A stretch of 64,000 nt of DNA from Pediococcus claussenii ATCC BAA-344 (GTDB lineage Bacteria > Bacillota > Bacilli > Lactobacillales > Lactobacillaceae). The notes under the pieces are model-generated. The model saw only the letters and a program-made list of their open reading frames with translations. It did no database searches and was not told where the DNA came from. The translations under genes were made by a program, and so were the position numbers. Location: the NCBI RefSeq assembly GCF_000237995.1, contig NC_016605.1, forward strand, positions 1,426,001 to 1,490,000. Reading direction: 5' to 3'. Shown piece after piece: positions 1-8,592 of the stretch (its first letter is position 1; the number at the start of each line of letters is the position of its first letter).

Positions 1-1736
1 TGAAAAAAATTAAGATGGATCCCCGCCCACTACCTAAGAAATTCGGCTTTCAAATCACTTCGCTAGGATTTTTGATGCTTGGATTCAATATCATGCTCGG
101 TGACATGGATCGTCCCCAATTAATTTCCCGAACTTTTGATCGTTCTTATATAGTTAAATATCTTGGTCTTGATTCATTCACCGTCTATGATGCAATTCAA
201 AGTGAACAAAATAACAAAATGAGGTCGGATGCTAACAAGAGTGAACTAACCTCGGTCGAAGACTATGTCAAACATCACTATGCTGACCCATCAGCTGTAA
301 CTTTTGGTAAAGCCAAAGGTAAAAATATTATCATCATCCATCTAGAAAGTTTTCAACAATTTCTAATTGACGATAAGATCGAAGGCCAAACCGTTACACC
401 ATTCTTAAACAGCATTTACCACAGCAAAGATACTTATTCCTTTGATAACTTTTTCAATCAAGTTGGTCAAGGAAAAACAAGTGATGCTGAAAACATGCTT
501 GAAACAGGCAGTTTTGGGACAGCGCAAGGATCTCTTTTCGCCCGTTTAGGCTCAGACCAGACGTTCCAAGCTGCTCCAGCAATCCTAAAGCAGCACGGTA
601 ATTACTCTTCTGCTGTTTTCCATGGAAATACTGCTTCATTTTGGAATCGTAACAATGTTTACAAAAACATGGGTTACCAAAACTTTTTCTTTGCCAGTTA
701 CTATGATGTTTCTGGTGATAAATCAACTACTTATGGGCTGAAAGATAAACTATTATTTAAGGATTCCATTAATTATTTGCAACATCTACAACAGCCTTTC
801 TATGCTAAGTACATTACGGTTACCAATCACATCCCGTATACTCTAGATAAGGAAGACTCTAGCTTTAAGATACCTAATACTGGTGATTCAACTGTTGATA
901 ACTACTTCCGAACTGCTAACTATCTCGATCAGTCTGTTCAAGAATTCTTCAGTTTCTTAAAAAATTCTGGTTTATATAATAATTCCTTGATCCTGCTTTA
1001 CGGAGATCATTACGGTATTTCTAATTCTTCTAATCCAGCATTGGCTAAGACTTTCTCACAGGATCCTGATCACTTTAAGTCATTTGGAAAGAATCCTAGT
1101 GAGAACTGGACACCATACGATGATGCTCAGTTGCAACGAGTTCCACTTATGATTCACATCCCTGGACTTAAAAAAGGTGGTATTCAGCATCAATACGGTG
1201 GCGAGATTGACGTTCTCCCTACTTTACTACACATGGTAGGCGTTAATACTAAGAGCTACCTTCAATTTGGTAGCGACCTCTTCTCAAAACAACATAGTCA
1301 AGTTATTGCATTTAGAAATCAAGACTTTGTCACACCTGACTACGCAAGTATCGGGGGAACTTACTACAATGCTCATACTGGAGAAGCTATTGAACATCCT
1401 GATAGCAAACTTCGGAAACAAATGGCCAAAGACCAAAATAAGGTTAAAGAACAACTCGGAATGTCAGATTCATTAAACGATAAAAATCTTCTTCGTTTTT
1501 ACAAGAACCCTGAATTTAAACCGGTTAAGTCCAATGACTACAATTATGCTAATGACTTACAACAGCTAATTAAAACTGAAGAAAAATTGGGGCTAAAATC
1601 AACTTCAATGTATTCTAAGAATCGCGATAGTTCGTTAGTACCTTTATATAAGACAGATGCTCCAGAAGCAAACCATAAGTCTACTGGAGAAAATCGTCTA
1701 AAAGTAACTAATCCTGACGATTCGAATGGTAGTTAA
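1..1736 (+). CDS. LTA synthase family protein (sulfatase fold), 5' end outside the window
   Basis: The frame is open to the left edge, so the N-terminal membrane bundle is cut off; the first visible residues include the end of one hydrophobic segment. The rest is the extracellular alkaline-phosphatase/sulfatase domain of the LtaS family, which moves glycerol phosphate from phosphatidylglycerol onto a growing lipoteichoic acid chain. Counting from the Met codon at 15, the catalytic threonine lies in GQGKTSDAE (about residue 155), a metal-binding Glu in HLES (about 111), and an Asp-His pair in YGDHYG. Family members are about 640-700 residues, which fits the loss of four or so helices here. It could be the polymerising enzyme or a primase-type paralogue; the window does not decide this. 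Confidence 0.88.
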   Translation, partial: KKIKMDPRPLPKKFGFQITSLGFLMLGFNIMLGDMDRPQLISRTFDRSYIVKYLGLDSFTVYDAIQSEQNNKMRSDANKSELTSVEDYVKHHYADPSAVTFGKAKGKNIIIIHLESFQQFLIDDKIEGQTVTPFLNSIYHSKDTYSFDNFFNQVGQGKTSDAENMLETGSFGTAQGSLFARLGSDQTFQAAPAILKQHGNYSSAVFHGNTASFWNRNNVYKNMGYQNFFFASYYDVSGDKSTTYGLKDKLLFKDSINYLQHLQQPFYAKYITVTNHIPYTLDKEDSSFKIPNTGDSTVDNYFRTANYLDQSVQEFFSFLKNSGLYNNSLILLYGDHYGISNSSNPALAKTFSQDPDHFKSFGKNPSENWTPYDDAQLQRVPLMIHIPGLKKGGIQHQYGGEIDVLPTLLHMVGVNTKSYLQFGSDLFSKQHSQVIAFRNQDFVTPDYASIGGTYYNAHTGEAIEHPDSKLRKQMAKDQNKVKEQLGMSDSLNDKNLLRFYKNPEFKPVKSNDYNYANDLQQLIKTEEKLGLKSTSMYSKNRDSSLVPLYKTDAPEANHKSTGENRLKVTNPDDSNGS

Positions 1737-1749
1737 TGTCAGTAATAAA

Positions 1750-1794
1750 AAAGGTCACCGTTATTTCAATTTGAAATAGTGGTGACCTTTTTAT
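1750..1794. terminator. Bidirectional intrinsic terminator
   Basis: Arms GGTCACC (1753-1759) and GGTGACC (1781-1787), with further pairing of TATTTCA and TGAAATA inside. The stem is flanked by an A-run on the left and a T-run on the right, so it can end the LTA synthase mRNA and also the reductase mRNA arriving from the other strand through the repeat at 1801-2090. Confidence 0.85.
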
Positions 1795-1800
1795 TTAAAT

Positions 1801-2090
1801 ATTGGGCTGGAACATGAGTTAAAACCTAAATTTGTTTTGAACTAATGCATGAAATATGGAAACAAGTATCTGATTTTGTGTAACAAAATCCTCTGTACTT
1901 GACAAGCTAGTGCCACTTCTTATGAGGCGCTCTTCGCCCATAGGAATGGTCAGCGTACGAGTATCTTGGCTTTGTGAAACAAAGCTTTCCTTGCAAGCTA
2001 CTCCCTTGCTTCGTTCTCTATCTAAAACGAGTTACTCAACCCAGCTTTCTGCTAATCCTCATAAGCTAACCAGGTTGCTCCACTCTCTTT
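1801..2090 (-). repeat. 3'-end modular repeat, copy 1 (after the ferredoxin-NADP reductase)
   Basis: Read on the minus strand it starts with AGAGAGTGGAGCAACC directly after the TAA stop at 2089-2091. It then carries the CAACCC/GGGTTG module, the hairpin ACAAAGC/GCTTTGT (about 1970-1990) and the hairpin around TTCCTATG/CATAGGAA (about 1916-1945, here with a TTCTTATG variant). A second ACAAAATC/GATTTTGT hairpin lies at about 1872-1892. The far end (1801-1860) resembles the second repeat family at 3139-3270. No reading frame here looks like a gene. Confidence 0.85.
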
Positions 2091-3096
2091 ATTTGAACAT
2101 TGCCGTACTGTGCAGTGGTCCCTTTTTATCAGGATAAAGAGCCTTCATAATCTGACTAACCGCCATTGGTCCTTCACCAAACGCTGTAGCAATCAAACGT
2201 AGCTTTCCATCGTACTCAATGCCATCCCCAATTGCGTATACGTTTTTAAGATTGGTTTGCATCAAGCTATTTACTACGAACATTCGGTGTTCCTGATCCA
2301 CGTCCAGGCTCCAATTCTTAATAACCTTATTGCTTGAAATAAAGCCGTAATTTACAATTAGGTCATCGTATTGATATTGCTCCACTACCTCTTCGCCAAC
2401 CTTCTTCAAACCAACCGAAAGCTGTCCATGATTCTTCTCTACTGAATTAATTAAGTACGGTGTTAATACTTTCACATTGGAGTCAAGCAACTGATTAACA
2501 CTGTGTTCCATACCACGAAACTCATTTCGTCGGTGGATAATAGTTACACTTTTTGCTACACCCTCAAGCATTAAAGCAATATCAATTGCTGAATCCCCCC
2601 CACCTGCTACTGCAACTTCTTTGCCAACTAACGTTTCAATTTTGGGTAGGGTATAAAATAAATGCTTGTTTTCAATAGTTTCAAGTCCATCAATTGCCAA
2701 TCTTCGTGGATTGAATGCTCCATTTCCAGTCGCCAAAATCACTGCTTTAGTGCGTGTTTCACCCTCAGTAGTTTTAATTCGATAAAAATCGCCTTCTGGA
2801 AAAATATCTATAACCGTTTCGCTTAGTTTTATTTCTACATCAACTAGCCTAACCTGTTTTTCAAGGGAACTAATAAAATCAATTCCCTTAATCCCAGCAT
2901 ATCCACCCACATCGTAAATCGTTTTTTCTGGATATAAAGTAGTGACCTGTCCACCAACCTGATCCAAACTCTCAATTATTTGGGTTTTGGCAGTTCTCAT
3001 TCCCGCGTAAAAGCCGGCAAATAATCCAGCTGGTCCGGCGCCGACTATTGTAATATCATAAACTTCATTTTGCATTAAACTCATACTCCGTTTCAT
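2089..3096 (-). CDS. Ferredoxin-NADP(+) reductase, thioredoxin reductase-like (type 2 FNR)
   Basis: A 335-residue FAD/NAD(P)H oxidoreductase. The FAD-binding loop is VGAGPAGLFAGFYAGMR near the N-terminus, the NADPH loop is VAGGGDSAIDIA in the middle, and the second FAD motif YAIGDG is near the C-terminus. The CxxC redox pair of true thioredoxin reductases is absent, which places it with YumC-type reductases that pass electrons from NADPH to ferredoxin or flavodoxin. Starts at 3096 (GGAAG six bases upstream) and 3075 (GGAG ten bases upstream) are both possible; homologues begin close to the MQNEVYDITIVG segment, which favours the shorter form. The stop codon abuts a copy of the 3'-end repeat. 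Confidence 0.9.
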   Translation of the reverse strand: MKRSMSLMQNEVYDITIVGAGPAGLFAGFYAGMRTAKTQIIESLDQVGGQVTTLYPEKTIYDVGGYAGIKGIDFISSLEKQVRLVDVEIKLSETVIDIFPEGDFYRIKTTEGETRTKAVILATGNGAFNPRRLAIDGLETIENKHLFYTLPKIETLVGKEVAVAGGGDSAIDIALMLEGVAKSVTIIHRRNEFRGMEHSVNQLLDSNVKVLTPYLINSVEKNHGQLSVGLKKVGEEVVEQYQYDDLIVNYGFISSNKVIKNWSLDVDQEHRMFVVNSLMQTNLKNVYAIGDGIEYDGKLRLIATAFGEGPMAVSQIMKALYPDKKGPLHSTAMFK

Positions 3097-3138
3097 AATT
3101 AACTTCCATTATATTAACCCGTTGTTTCCAAAATTAAA

Positions 3139-3270
3139 AGAGTGGAATCTGGGACATAAATTGAAACCTTAATTTAATTTCCAAATTAAATAGCAGAATT
3201 GCATGAAATAGGTCAAATGATTCCGTTTAAATAAAAACTCATCATTTTCCGTTCTAAGTCCCACTCAAAT
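3139..3270. repeat. Second repeat family, GAGTGG...CCCACTC bounded
   Basis: Bounded by GAGTGG at the left and TCCCACTC at the right, with GGGACATAAATTGAAACC and GCATGAAATA inside. A related, decayed stretch lies at 1801-1860 (GGAACATGAGTTAAAACC, GCATGAAATA). The ends can pair into a long hairpin. Hairpin repeats with a GAGTGGGACA-like end are familiar from Firmicutes intergenic regions. It sits between two genes pointing away from each other. Confidence 0.5.
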
Positions 3271-3393
3271 TAGTCATTTTTATAGAAAAGGCTTACATTC
3301 ATACAAAATAACATTGTGTTAACGAATACTTTCTCGTATGATTAAAGTGAAACATGTAGTAAAACTATTACTTATTCTAGGGGGCTTTTCACA

Positions 3394-4347
3394 TTGGCAC
3401 AGAAGAAAATGATCTTGGATTTAGATACTGGAATTGATGATGCAATGGCAATCGCTTACGCATTAGCTGCTCCAGACGTTGATTTAATTGGAATTGTTTC
3501 ATCATATGGTAACGTTTTAACACCGGACGCAGGAGTTAATAGTTTAAAGATCCTAGAATTACTTGGTCGAACTGACATCCCAGTCTACTTGGGTGAAGAG
3601 CATTCACAAACCACTGATCATTTTGACGTTATGCCAATTAGCGCTAAGATCCATGGTCAAAACGGAATTGGTGAAGTTGAATTACCTGAGCCATCAAGAA
3701 AATTAGAATCTCAAAGCGGTGCTGATTTTATTATTGAAGCTGCCCATCAATATTCTTCCAATCTGATTTTAGTGCCTACTGGACCACTAACTAACCTAGC
3801 ACTAGCACTTCGTAAAGATCCCGATATTGCTAGTTTAATTGGCAATGTTACAATTATGGGTGGCGCCCTAACTGTTCCCGGAAACGTTACCCCCGTAGCA
3901 GAGGCCAACATTAATCAAGACCCACACGCTGCCAATGAAGTCTTTACTAGTACTTTAAACTTAACAATGGTTGGTCTTGATGTAACTCTAAGAACCCTAC
4001 TCACAAAAAAAGAAACACAACAGTGGCGTGAGCTCGGAACAAAAGCTGGTACAAAATTTGCGGATATTGTTGACTATTACATTGATATTTACAAAATTAC
4101 TAGTCCGCACTTGGGTGGCTGCGCCTTGCACGACCCTTTGGCAGTTGGAGTATCTCTTGATCCTTCATTTGTAACTTCTATGAAGCTCAATATGTTCGTT
4201 GATACTACTCCTGAAATGTGGGGTCGCACAATTGGTGATCCCGGGCGTCTAACCGATCCCAATCCTAACGTAACCGTTGCCCTAACTGTTGATCAAAACC
4301 GCTACTTGCAGACCTTTATGAATTACCTAACCGCACTATTCAAATAA
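3394..4347 (+). CDS. Inosine-uridine preferring nucleoside hydrolase family protein
   Basis: 317 residues. The N-terminal DLDTGIDDAMAIAYA segment is the calcium-binding DxDxGxDD signature of ribonucleoside hydrolases, and PTGPLTNLALAL is the second family motif; the C-terminal His-Asp region is visible as GCALHDPLAVG. The enzyme splits the N-glycosidic bond of nucleosides to give ribose and a free base for salvage; base preference cannot be read from the sequence. The start is TTG, set by AGGGGG at 3379-3384 nine bases upstream. It stands alone, followed by a strong terminator, so it is probably a single-gene transcript. Confidence 0.88.
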   Translation: MAQKKMILDLDTGIDDAMAIAYALAAPDVDLIGIVSSYGNVLTPDAGVNSLKILELLGRTDIPVYLGEEHSQTTDHFDVMPISAKIHGQNGIGEVELPEPSRKLESQSGADFIIEAAHQYSSNLILVPTGPLTNLALALRKDPDIASLIGNVTIMGGALTVPGNVTPVAEANINQDPHAANEVFTSTLNLTMVGLDVTLRTLLTKKETQQWRELGTKAGTKFADIVDYYIDIYKITSPHLGGCALHDPLAVGVSLDPSFVTSMKLNMFVDTTPEMWGRTIGDPGRLTDPNPNVTVALTVDQNRYLQTFMNYLTALFK

Positions 4348-4354
4348 AATCTCC

Positions 4355-4415
4355 AAAAAACTAAGGATCCTTATAAAAGTCGTCAACTTGACTTTATAAG
4401 GATCCTTAGTTTTTA
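4355..4415. terminator. Bidirectional intrinsic terminator
   Basis: Near-perfect arms CTAAGGATCCTTATAAAAGT (4361-4380) and 4391-4409 around a ten-base loop, with A-run before and T-run after. It serves both the nucleoside hydrolase and the convergent antiporter gene, whose stop codon overlaps the right edge. Confidence 0.9.
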
Positions 4416-6389
4416 ACTATAGATACCATCATTCTGCATATAAACTAATTCATCGTTTGAAATCTGCGCATATAAAACATCCGCTAATTCCCGTGAAATT
4501 GTTCCTTTTGAAAGCTGTTCCTGAACATAACTATATTCCTGTTGAAAAGCATTAATAAACAATTCATCCTGAATTTCATTATTCTGAACATTGTTTTGAA
4601 AACGACGATGTCTTTCCCTATAGTATCTTTGTAGCCATCCAACCGTATTACTATTACGCGAATTAACAATATCCTTTAAGTGTTTAAAAATAACGGGTGC
4701 AATTTGCTCCTCAATTTTATACAGATCATTTTGCATATTCTCAAATTGCTCATGTGTAAAATTTTGGGGTATCTTAACACTTCGATGCTTCCACCGATGT
4801 AAAAATCTGAAAATTGTATATTTAATTCTCACCCACACATTTTGGATAATTGTTTGCCCTAAATGAACTGATTGTGCCAACATAATTCTCTGATAAGTTA
4901 TCTGTTGCTTGGTAGAAATTTCGCCTTTATCAACTAATTTTTGTAATTGCTTATTTTCCAAATCTGAACATTCTTGATAAATACGAGTAATTTCCCTTCT
5001 TTTAGGTGTTCGATTTACTTTACGCTGACTTTGGAGAGTCGCCACTACGGCTTGTGTTTCAATTGGATCTTCTTCCACCTCGAGCACTTTATTAATCGCA
5101 TATTTCACCATTTCCTTTACATGAAACTTAACATCATCAGGGGAATAGGAAAGAGACTTGCGAGGCAATACCATAGGTAAAATAATCGTTGGCACTAAGA
5201 TACTGATCACAATCACACAACCTGCGATAAAAATTAAATCACTACGGTAGGGAAATTCGGTCTTCCTAAACATCAATGGAATTGAAAATGCCATTGCAAG
5301 CGTAATCGTACCGTGAATTCCATTAATTGCAATAATTGCGTTATTTAATTTCCTATCCTCTGGCCGAATACGTAAACTTGCAAAGTGTAGGGAAACCCAC
5401 AGATAACGCACCATAACCATAACAGTATATAGAACCAAACTAATCCCAATTAGTACCGCAATAGACGCAACTTGTTTATTAGTAAGGATAATGTCTGATA
5501 TAACGGTTGGCAATGTTACACCCAATAGGATAAAAACAAAACCATTCATAATACTGCTTAAAACACTCCATGTTGTTGTGGAAACCACCTGAATTCGAGT
5601 TGAAGTTAATCTCAGTTGCCTTCTTTGGGTACTCTGAACCAACCCAGATGCCACAACAGCCAGTATTCCCGAAGTCCCTAATCTCTCCGCGAGCAGATAA
5701 ACAATAAATGGCACAATTAGACTCAGTGGAACAAGTACATTAGGATCGTCCAGCTGATGCTCTGTTAAAAATAATTGAATCCTTACAAGGATAAACGATA
5801 TAATCATCCCGAATAAAAGGCCCCCGAAAAAGACATAAATATAATCCATAACGCTAAACCAAGCCGAAAATTTGCCTGTCTCAAAGGTCAAAAGTGCTAA
5901 ATCAAATGCCACAATACCACTGGCATCATTAAATAATGATTCATTTTTTAAACTATTCATTGCTGATTCGGGAACAGCTAGATTACGTGTAAGTGAAGAC
6001 ACTGCTACGGCATCCGTTGGCGTGATAATCGCTCCTATAGCAAAAGCTAATGCCAGTGGGAGTGCCGGTAACATTGCATGTGCTAAAAATCCCACAATAA
6101 TAATAGTTGTAACCGCTAAGCCTATTGATAGTGAAAATGTATTAGAAAGGTTACGCCTCAAATTATTAACATTAGTTTCAAATCCGTCACTGTACATAAG
6201 TGGCGCAATAATTGCTAACATAAAAATATCCGGTACCAAACTAAAATGCTGAAATGTTGGAATGATTGACAATACTAAACCAATCAAAATCTGAATAATT
6301 GCTGGTGGAATTATCGTTATACTATTAGCAACTGCATTCGAAATAACAACTGAAAAAATTAAAACAAGTATAAACAATACAGTCTCCAT
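4413..6389 (-). CDS. Na+/H+ antiporter, CPA1 (NhaP/NHE-like) family
   Basis: About 658 residues. The first roughly 420 residues form some twelve membrane segments and contain NESLFNDASGIVAFDLAL, the CPA1 ion-site signature with the Asn-Asp pair, and GAIITPTDAVAVSS upstream of it. A hydrophilic, helix-rich cytosolic tail of about 230 residues follows, probably regulatory. The ATG at 6389 is chosen because GGAGGAG lies six bases upstream; a longer reading from 6422 would place this ribosome site inside the gene. The role is sodium (or potassium) extrusion in exchange for protons and pH homeostasis. Monocistronic between repeats and a terminator. Confidence 0.88.
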   Translation of the reverse strand: METVLFILVLIFSVVISNAVANSITIIPPAIIQILIGLVLSIIPTFQHFSLVPDIFMLAIIAPLMYSDGFETNVNNLRRNLSNTFSLSIGLAVTTIIIVGFLAHAMLPALPLALAFAIGAIITPTDAVAVSSLTRNLAVPESAMNSLKNESLFNDASGIVAFDLALLTFETGKFSAWFSVMDYIYVFFGGLLFGMIISFILVRIQLFLTEHQLDDPNVLVPLSLIVPFIVYLLAERLGTSGILAVVASGLVQSTQRRQLRLTSTRIQVVSTTTWSVLSSIMNGFVFILLGVTLPTVISDIILTNKQVASIAVLIGISLVLYTVMVMVRYLWVSLHFASLRIRPEDRKLNNAIIAINGIHGTITLAMAFSIPLMFRKTEFPYRSDLIFIAGCVIVISILVPTIILPMVLPRKSLSYSPDDVKFHVKEMVKYAINKVLEVEEDPIETQAVVATLQSQRKVNRTPKRREITRIYQECSDLENKQLQKLVDKGEISTKQQITYQRIMLAQSVHLGQTIIQNVWVRIKYTIFRFLHRWKHRSVKIPQNFTHEQFENMQNDLYKIEEQIAPVIFKHLKDIVNSRNSNTVGWLQRYYRERHRRFQNNVQNNEIQDELFINAFQQEYSYVQEQLSKGTISRELADVLYAQISNDELVYMQNDGIYS

Positions 6390-6482
6390 ACACATCTCCT
6401 CCATTTTCTTAGATTCTACCATACTAATAATTTGTCCCTTAGTTTCAAGTTCTGCTCTAATTTAAAGGGAATCATTTTACTT

Positions 6483-6518
6483 AAAAAGGCCCCAAACAAT
6501 TAGTATCATTGCTTAGGG
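6483..6518 (-). terminator. Intrinsic terminator beyond repeat copy 2
   Basis: On the minus strand, an eleven-pair stem (with two G-U pairs) between CCCTAAGCAAT and ATTGTTTGGGG is followed by CCTTTTTAA. It lies about 500 bases past the stop codon of the hydrolase at 7018, beyond the repeat block, implying that the whole block is transcribed. Confidence 0.6.
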
Positions 6519-6526
6519 TTTCGCTG

Positions 6527-7019
6527 TTTGCTTATTGAGCAATGGGGGTGCGCTCTCTATCTGAAATGAGCTACTCAAGGCAACCCCCTCCGTTTAGCCA
6601 AGTCCACCATCATGACATAAACCGTCATAATGGTGGGACTCTGATAATAATCTGTGGCTAACCGCCAAGCTGCGCTCTGTATCTGAAATGAACTACTCAA
6701 GGCAACCCCTTCCGTTGAGCCAAGTCCACCATCATAACTTAAACCGTCATAATTGTAGGACTCTGTTAATCCTCACAAGTTAACCTCCGTGCTGCGCTCT
6801 CTATCTGAAATGAGCTACTCAACCCAGCTCCTTCCGGTTAACCAAGAACAGCGCCTTGACCTAAACCGTCAAAGCGCTGTTCTCTGTTGCCAGTTCCTAT
6901 GAGGCGCTCTTCGCCCATAGGAATGGTCAGCGTACGATTATCTTGGCTTTGTGAAACAAAGCTTTCCTTACTTAACCATGTACTAATCCTCACAAGCTAA
7001 CCGGGTTGCTTCCCTCTCT
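6527..7019 (-). repeat. 3'-end modular repeat, copy 2 (three-unit block after the alpha/beta hydrolase)
   Basis: Read on the minus strand it starts at the hydrolase stop: TAGAGAG supplies the TAG. It contains one TTCCTATG/CATAGGAA hairpin (from 6889), one GCTTTGT/ACAAAGC hairpin, and three versions of the constant-loop hairpin: arms AGAACAGCGC/GCGCTGTTCT (6845-6883), a decayed one at about 6724-6756, and CCACCAT/ATGGTGG (6604-6636). Three copies of the CTATCTGAAATGAGCTACTCAA-like linker occur at about 6557, 6678 and 6800. No coding frame seen. Confidence 0.85.
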
Positions 7020-7953
7020 ATTTCACATATCTCCCCAAAAACTTTTCCACCGTTTTTTGGTACAGTGGATAATCTTTTTCAATCGACTGCGCGTGCTTTG
7101 CTCCCTTAATTAGTAACTTTTCTTTAGGTCCCTTTGTTGCATCATAAACCTGATTAATCATCTTAGTTGGCACAAATGTGTCATCGGTTCCATGAATGAA
7201 CAACATGGGCCTTGTATTTTTATGCAACTGTTTAACAGAGCTTGCCTCAGAATAATTATATCCCGCTCTAATTTGCGATATTGCGCTAACAGTTGGTACC
7301 AATGGCCATTTAGGTAAATGATACATTTCCTTTGCTTGATAGGTTATTTCATCATCAACACTAGTATATCCACAGTCTTCAATATAGGCTTTCAACTGGT
7401 GTGGAACATCCTTTTGCCCACTAGTCATCATAACTGTGGCACCCCCCATACTGATCCCCCACATAACTAATTGTTGGTTTTGTCCTTCTTTATGTAATAA
7501 GAGATTCATCCATTTCACATAATCTTTTCGGTCCAACCAACCATATCCAATAAATTTTCCCTGACTTTGTCCATGAGCGCGATCATCAGGAGCCAGTACG
7601 TTATAACCCATTTGGTGAAACATTCCCGCTGCCGCTCCGACATTCTTTTTGCTATTCATGAATCCGTGAACTAAAATTGCTGTTTTATTAGTTTTATGTT
7701 CGGCAGGAATAAAATTAGCATCTAATTTTAGATCCCCACCAGCTGATTTCATTGTCCAATGTTGTTTGTTAACCGTTTTGTACCACTCTTGATTTTTATA
7801 GGTTGGATTGCTCTTACTTACCTGTGCGTCAGCACTAATAAAACTTTTTGGTGAACGCACCTCTGCAACGTGAAAGAAATACATTCCCGCTGCAATATCT
7901 ACGACCAACAAAACTCCAACAATAATGCCCAACCATTTCAAAAATTTCTTCAT
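7018..7953 (-). CDS. Membrane-anchored alpha/beta hydrolase
   Basis: 311 residues from the ATG at 7953 (GAGGGG seven bases upstream). A single hydrophobic segment (about residues 5-26) anchors the protein with its catalytic domain outside. The fold is recognisable from the oxyanion strand AILVHGFMNS, the nucleophile elbow GISMGG, the acid GTDDTFVP and the histidine KGAKHAQS. Such proteins are common in lactobacilli as cell-surface esterases or peptidase-like hydrolases of unknown substrate. The stop codon TAG is formed by the first bases of the downstream repeat. Confidence 0.85.
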   Translation of the reverse strand: MKKFLKWLGIIVGVLLVVDIAAGMYFFHVAEVRSPKSFISADAQVSKSNPTYKNQEWYKTVNKQHWTMKSAGGDLKLDANFIPAEHKTNKTAILVHGFMNSKKNVGAAAGMFHQMGYNVLAPDDRAHGQSQGKFIGYGWLDRKDYVKWMNLLLHKEGQNQQLVMWGISMGGATVMMTSGQKDVPHQLKAYIEDCGYTSVDDEITYQAKEMYHLPKWPLVPTVSAISQIRAGYNYSEASSVKQLHKNTRPMLFIHGTDDTFVPTKMINQVYDATKGPKEKLLIKGAKHAQSIEKDYPLYQKTVEKFLGRYVK

Positions 7954-8161
7954 GTTCAATCCCCTCTCAACCAAACAACTAGTATACATAACATTGATAA
8001 CTTATTGGGAATAATTTAAATTGCAAAGTTCAATTAATTAAGCATACCAATGGTTAATAGTATTTACGTTCTTTTTAATATGTTACAAAACCTAGTTAAA
8101 TTGTCGCAATCGACTGAGTGTATTAGAATATAGATAAACAGTTTATAACGAGGTGAACAAT

Positions 8162-8587
8162 ATGTTTCCAGAACGATTACGTGCTCTACGCCACGGACGT
8201 GATATTACTCTCGTCGAACTGGCAACAGAACTAAATGAAGTGAATCCAGAAGACAGGGACCACTATAATACATCAAACCAAATTGGAAATTGGGAACGCG
8301 GAATTCGTACACCCTCATATTTGGAAGTGAAAAAGCTAGCCGAATATTTTGATGTAAGTATGGATTATTTGTGTGGACGAGCCTCCTTGAATGAATACGA
8401 TTTGAATAAGTTGTTTTTATCCGGAAAGCAACTCACTTTCGATAAAAAAATTTTAAGTGGAGACGATCGATATGAAGTCTTTCAGCTAATTGATGGTTAT
8501 TTTCATGGCAAAAAGAGTCGTCCTATCCATCATGATGAGTCTGGTCAACTTGACCTAAATCTTTCGCGTGATAAAAACCAGGAGTGA
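8162..8587 (+). CDS. XRE-family helix-turn-helix regulator
   Basis: 141 residues. The N-terminal 75 residues are a Cro/C1-type DNA-binding domain ending in SYLEVKKLAEYFDVSMDYLCG; between the second and third helices there is an unusually long stretch rich in charged residues (NEVNPEDRDHYNTSNQ). The C-terminal half has no domain I recognise. The ATG at 8162 is favoured because GAGGTG lies six bases upstream and would overlap the alternative GTG at 8153. The gene reads straight into the methyltransferase-like gene, which begins a few bases after its stop, so the two are co-transcribed. Confidence 0.8.
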   Translation: MFPERLRALRHGRDITLVELATELNEVNPEDRDHYNTSNQIGNWERGIRTPSYLEVKKLAEYFDVSMDYLCGRASLNEYDLNKLFLSGKQLTFDKKILSGDDRYEVFQLIDGYFHGKKSRPIHHDESGQLDLNLSRDKNQE

Positions 8588-8592
8588 ATATT

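Noticed and set aside
2089-3096. Thioredoxin reductase (trxB)
   Set aside because: No CxxC redox motif after the NADPH domain; the layout fits ferredoxin-NADP reductase type 2.
6845-6883. Constant-loop hairpins as ordinary intrinsic terminators
   Set aside because: They lack a following T-run on either strand, keep a conserved apical loop, and recognisable terminators lie beyond several of the repeats.
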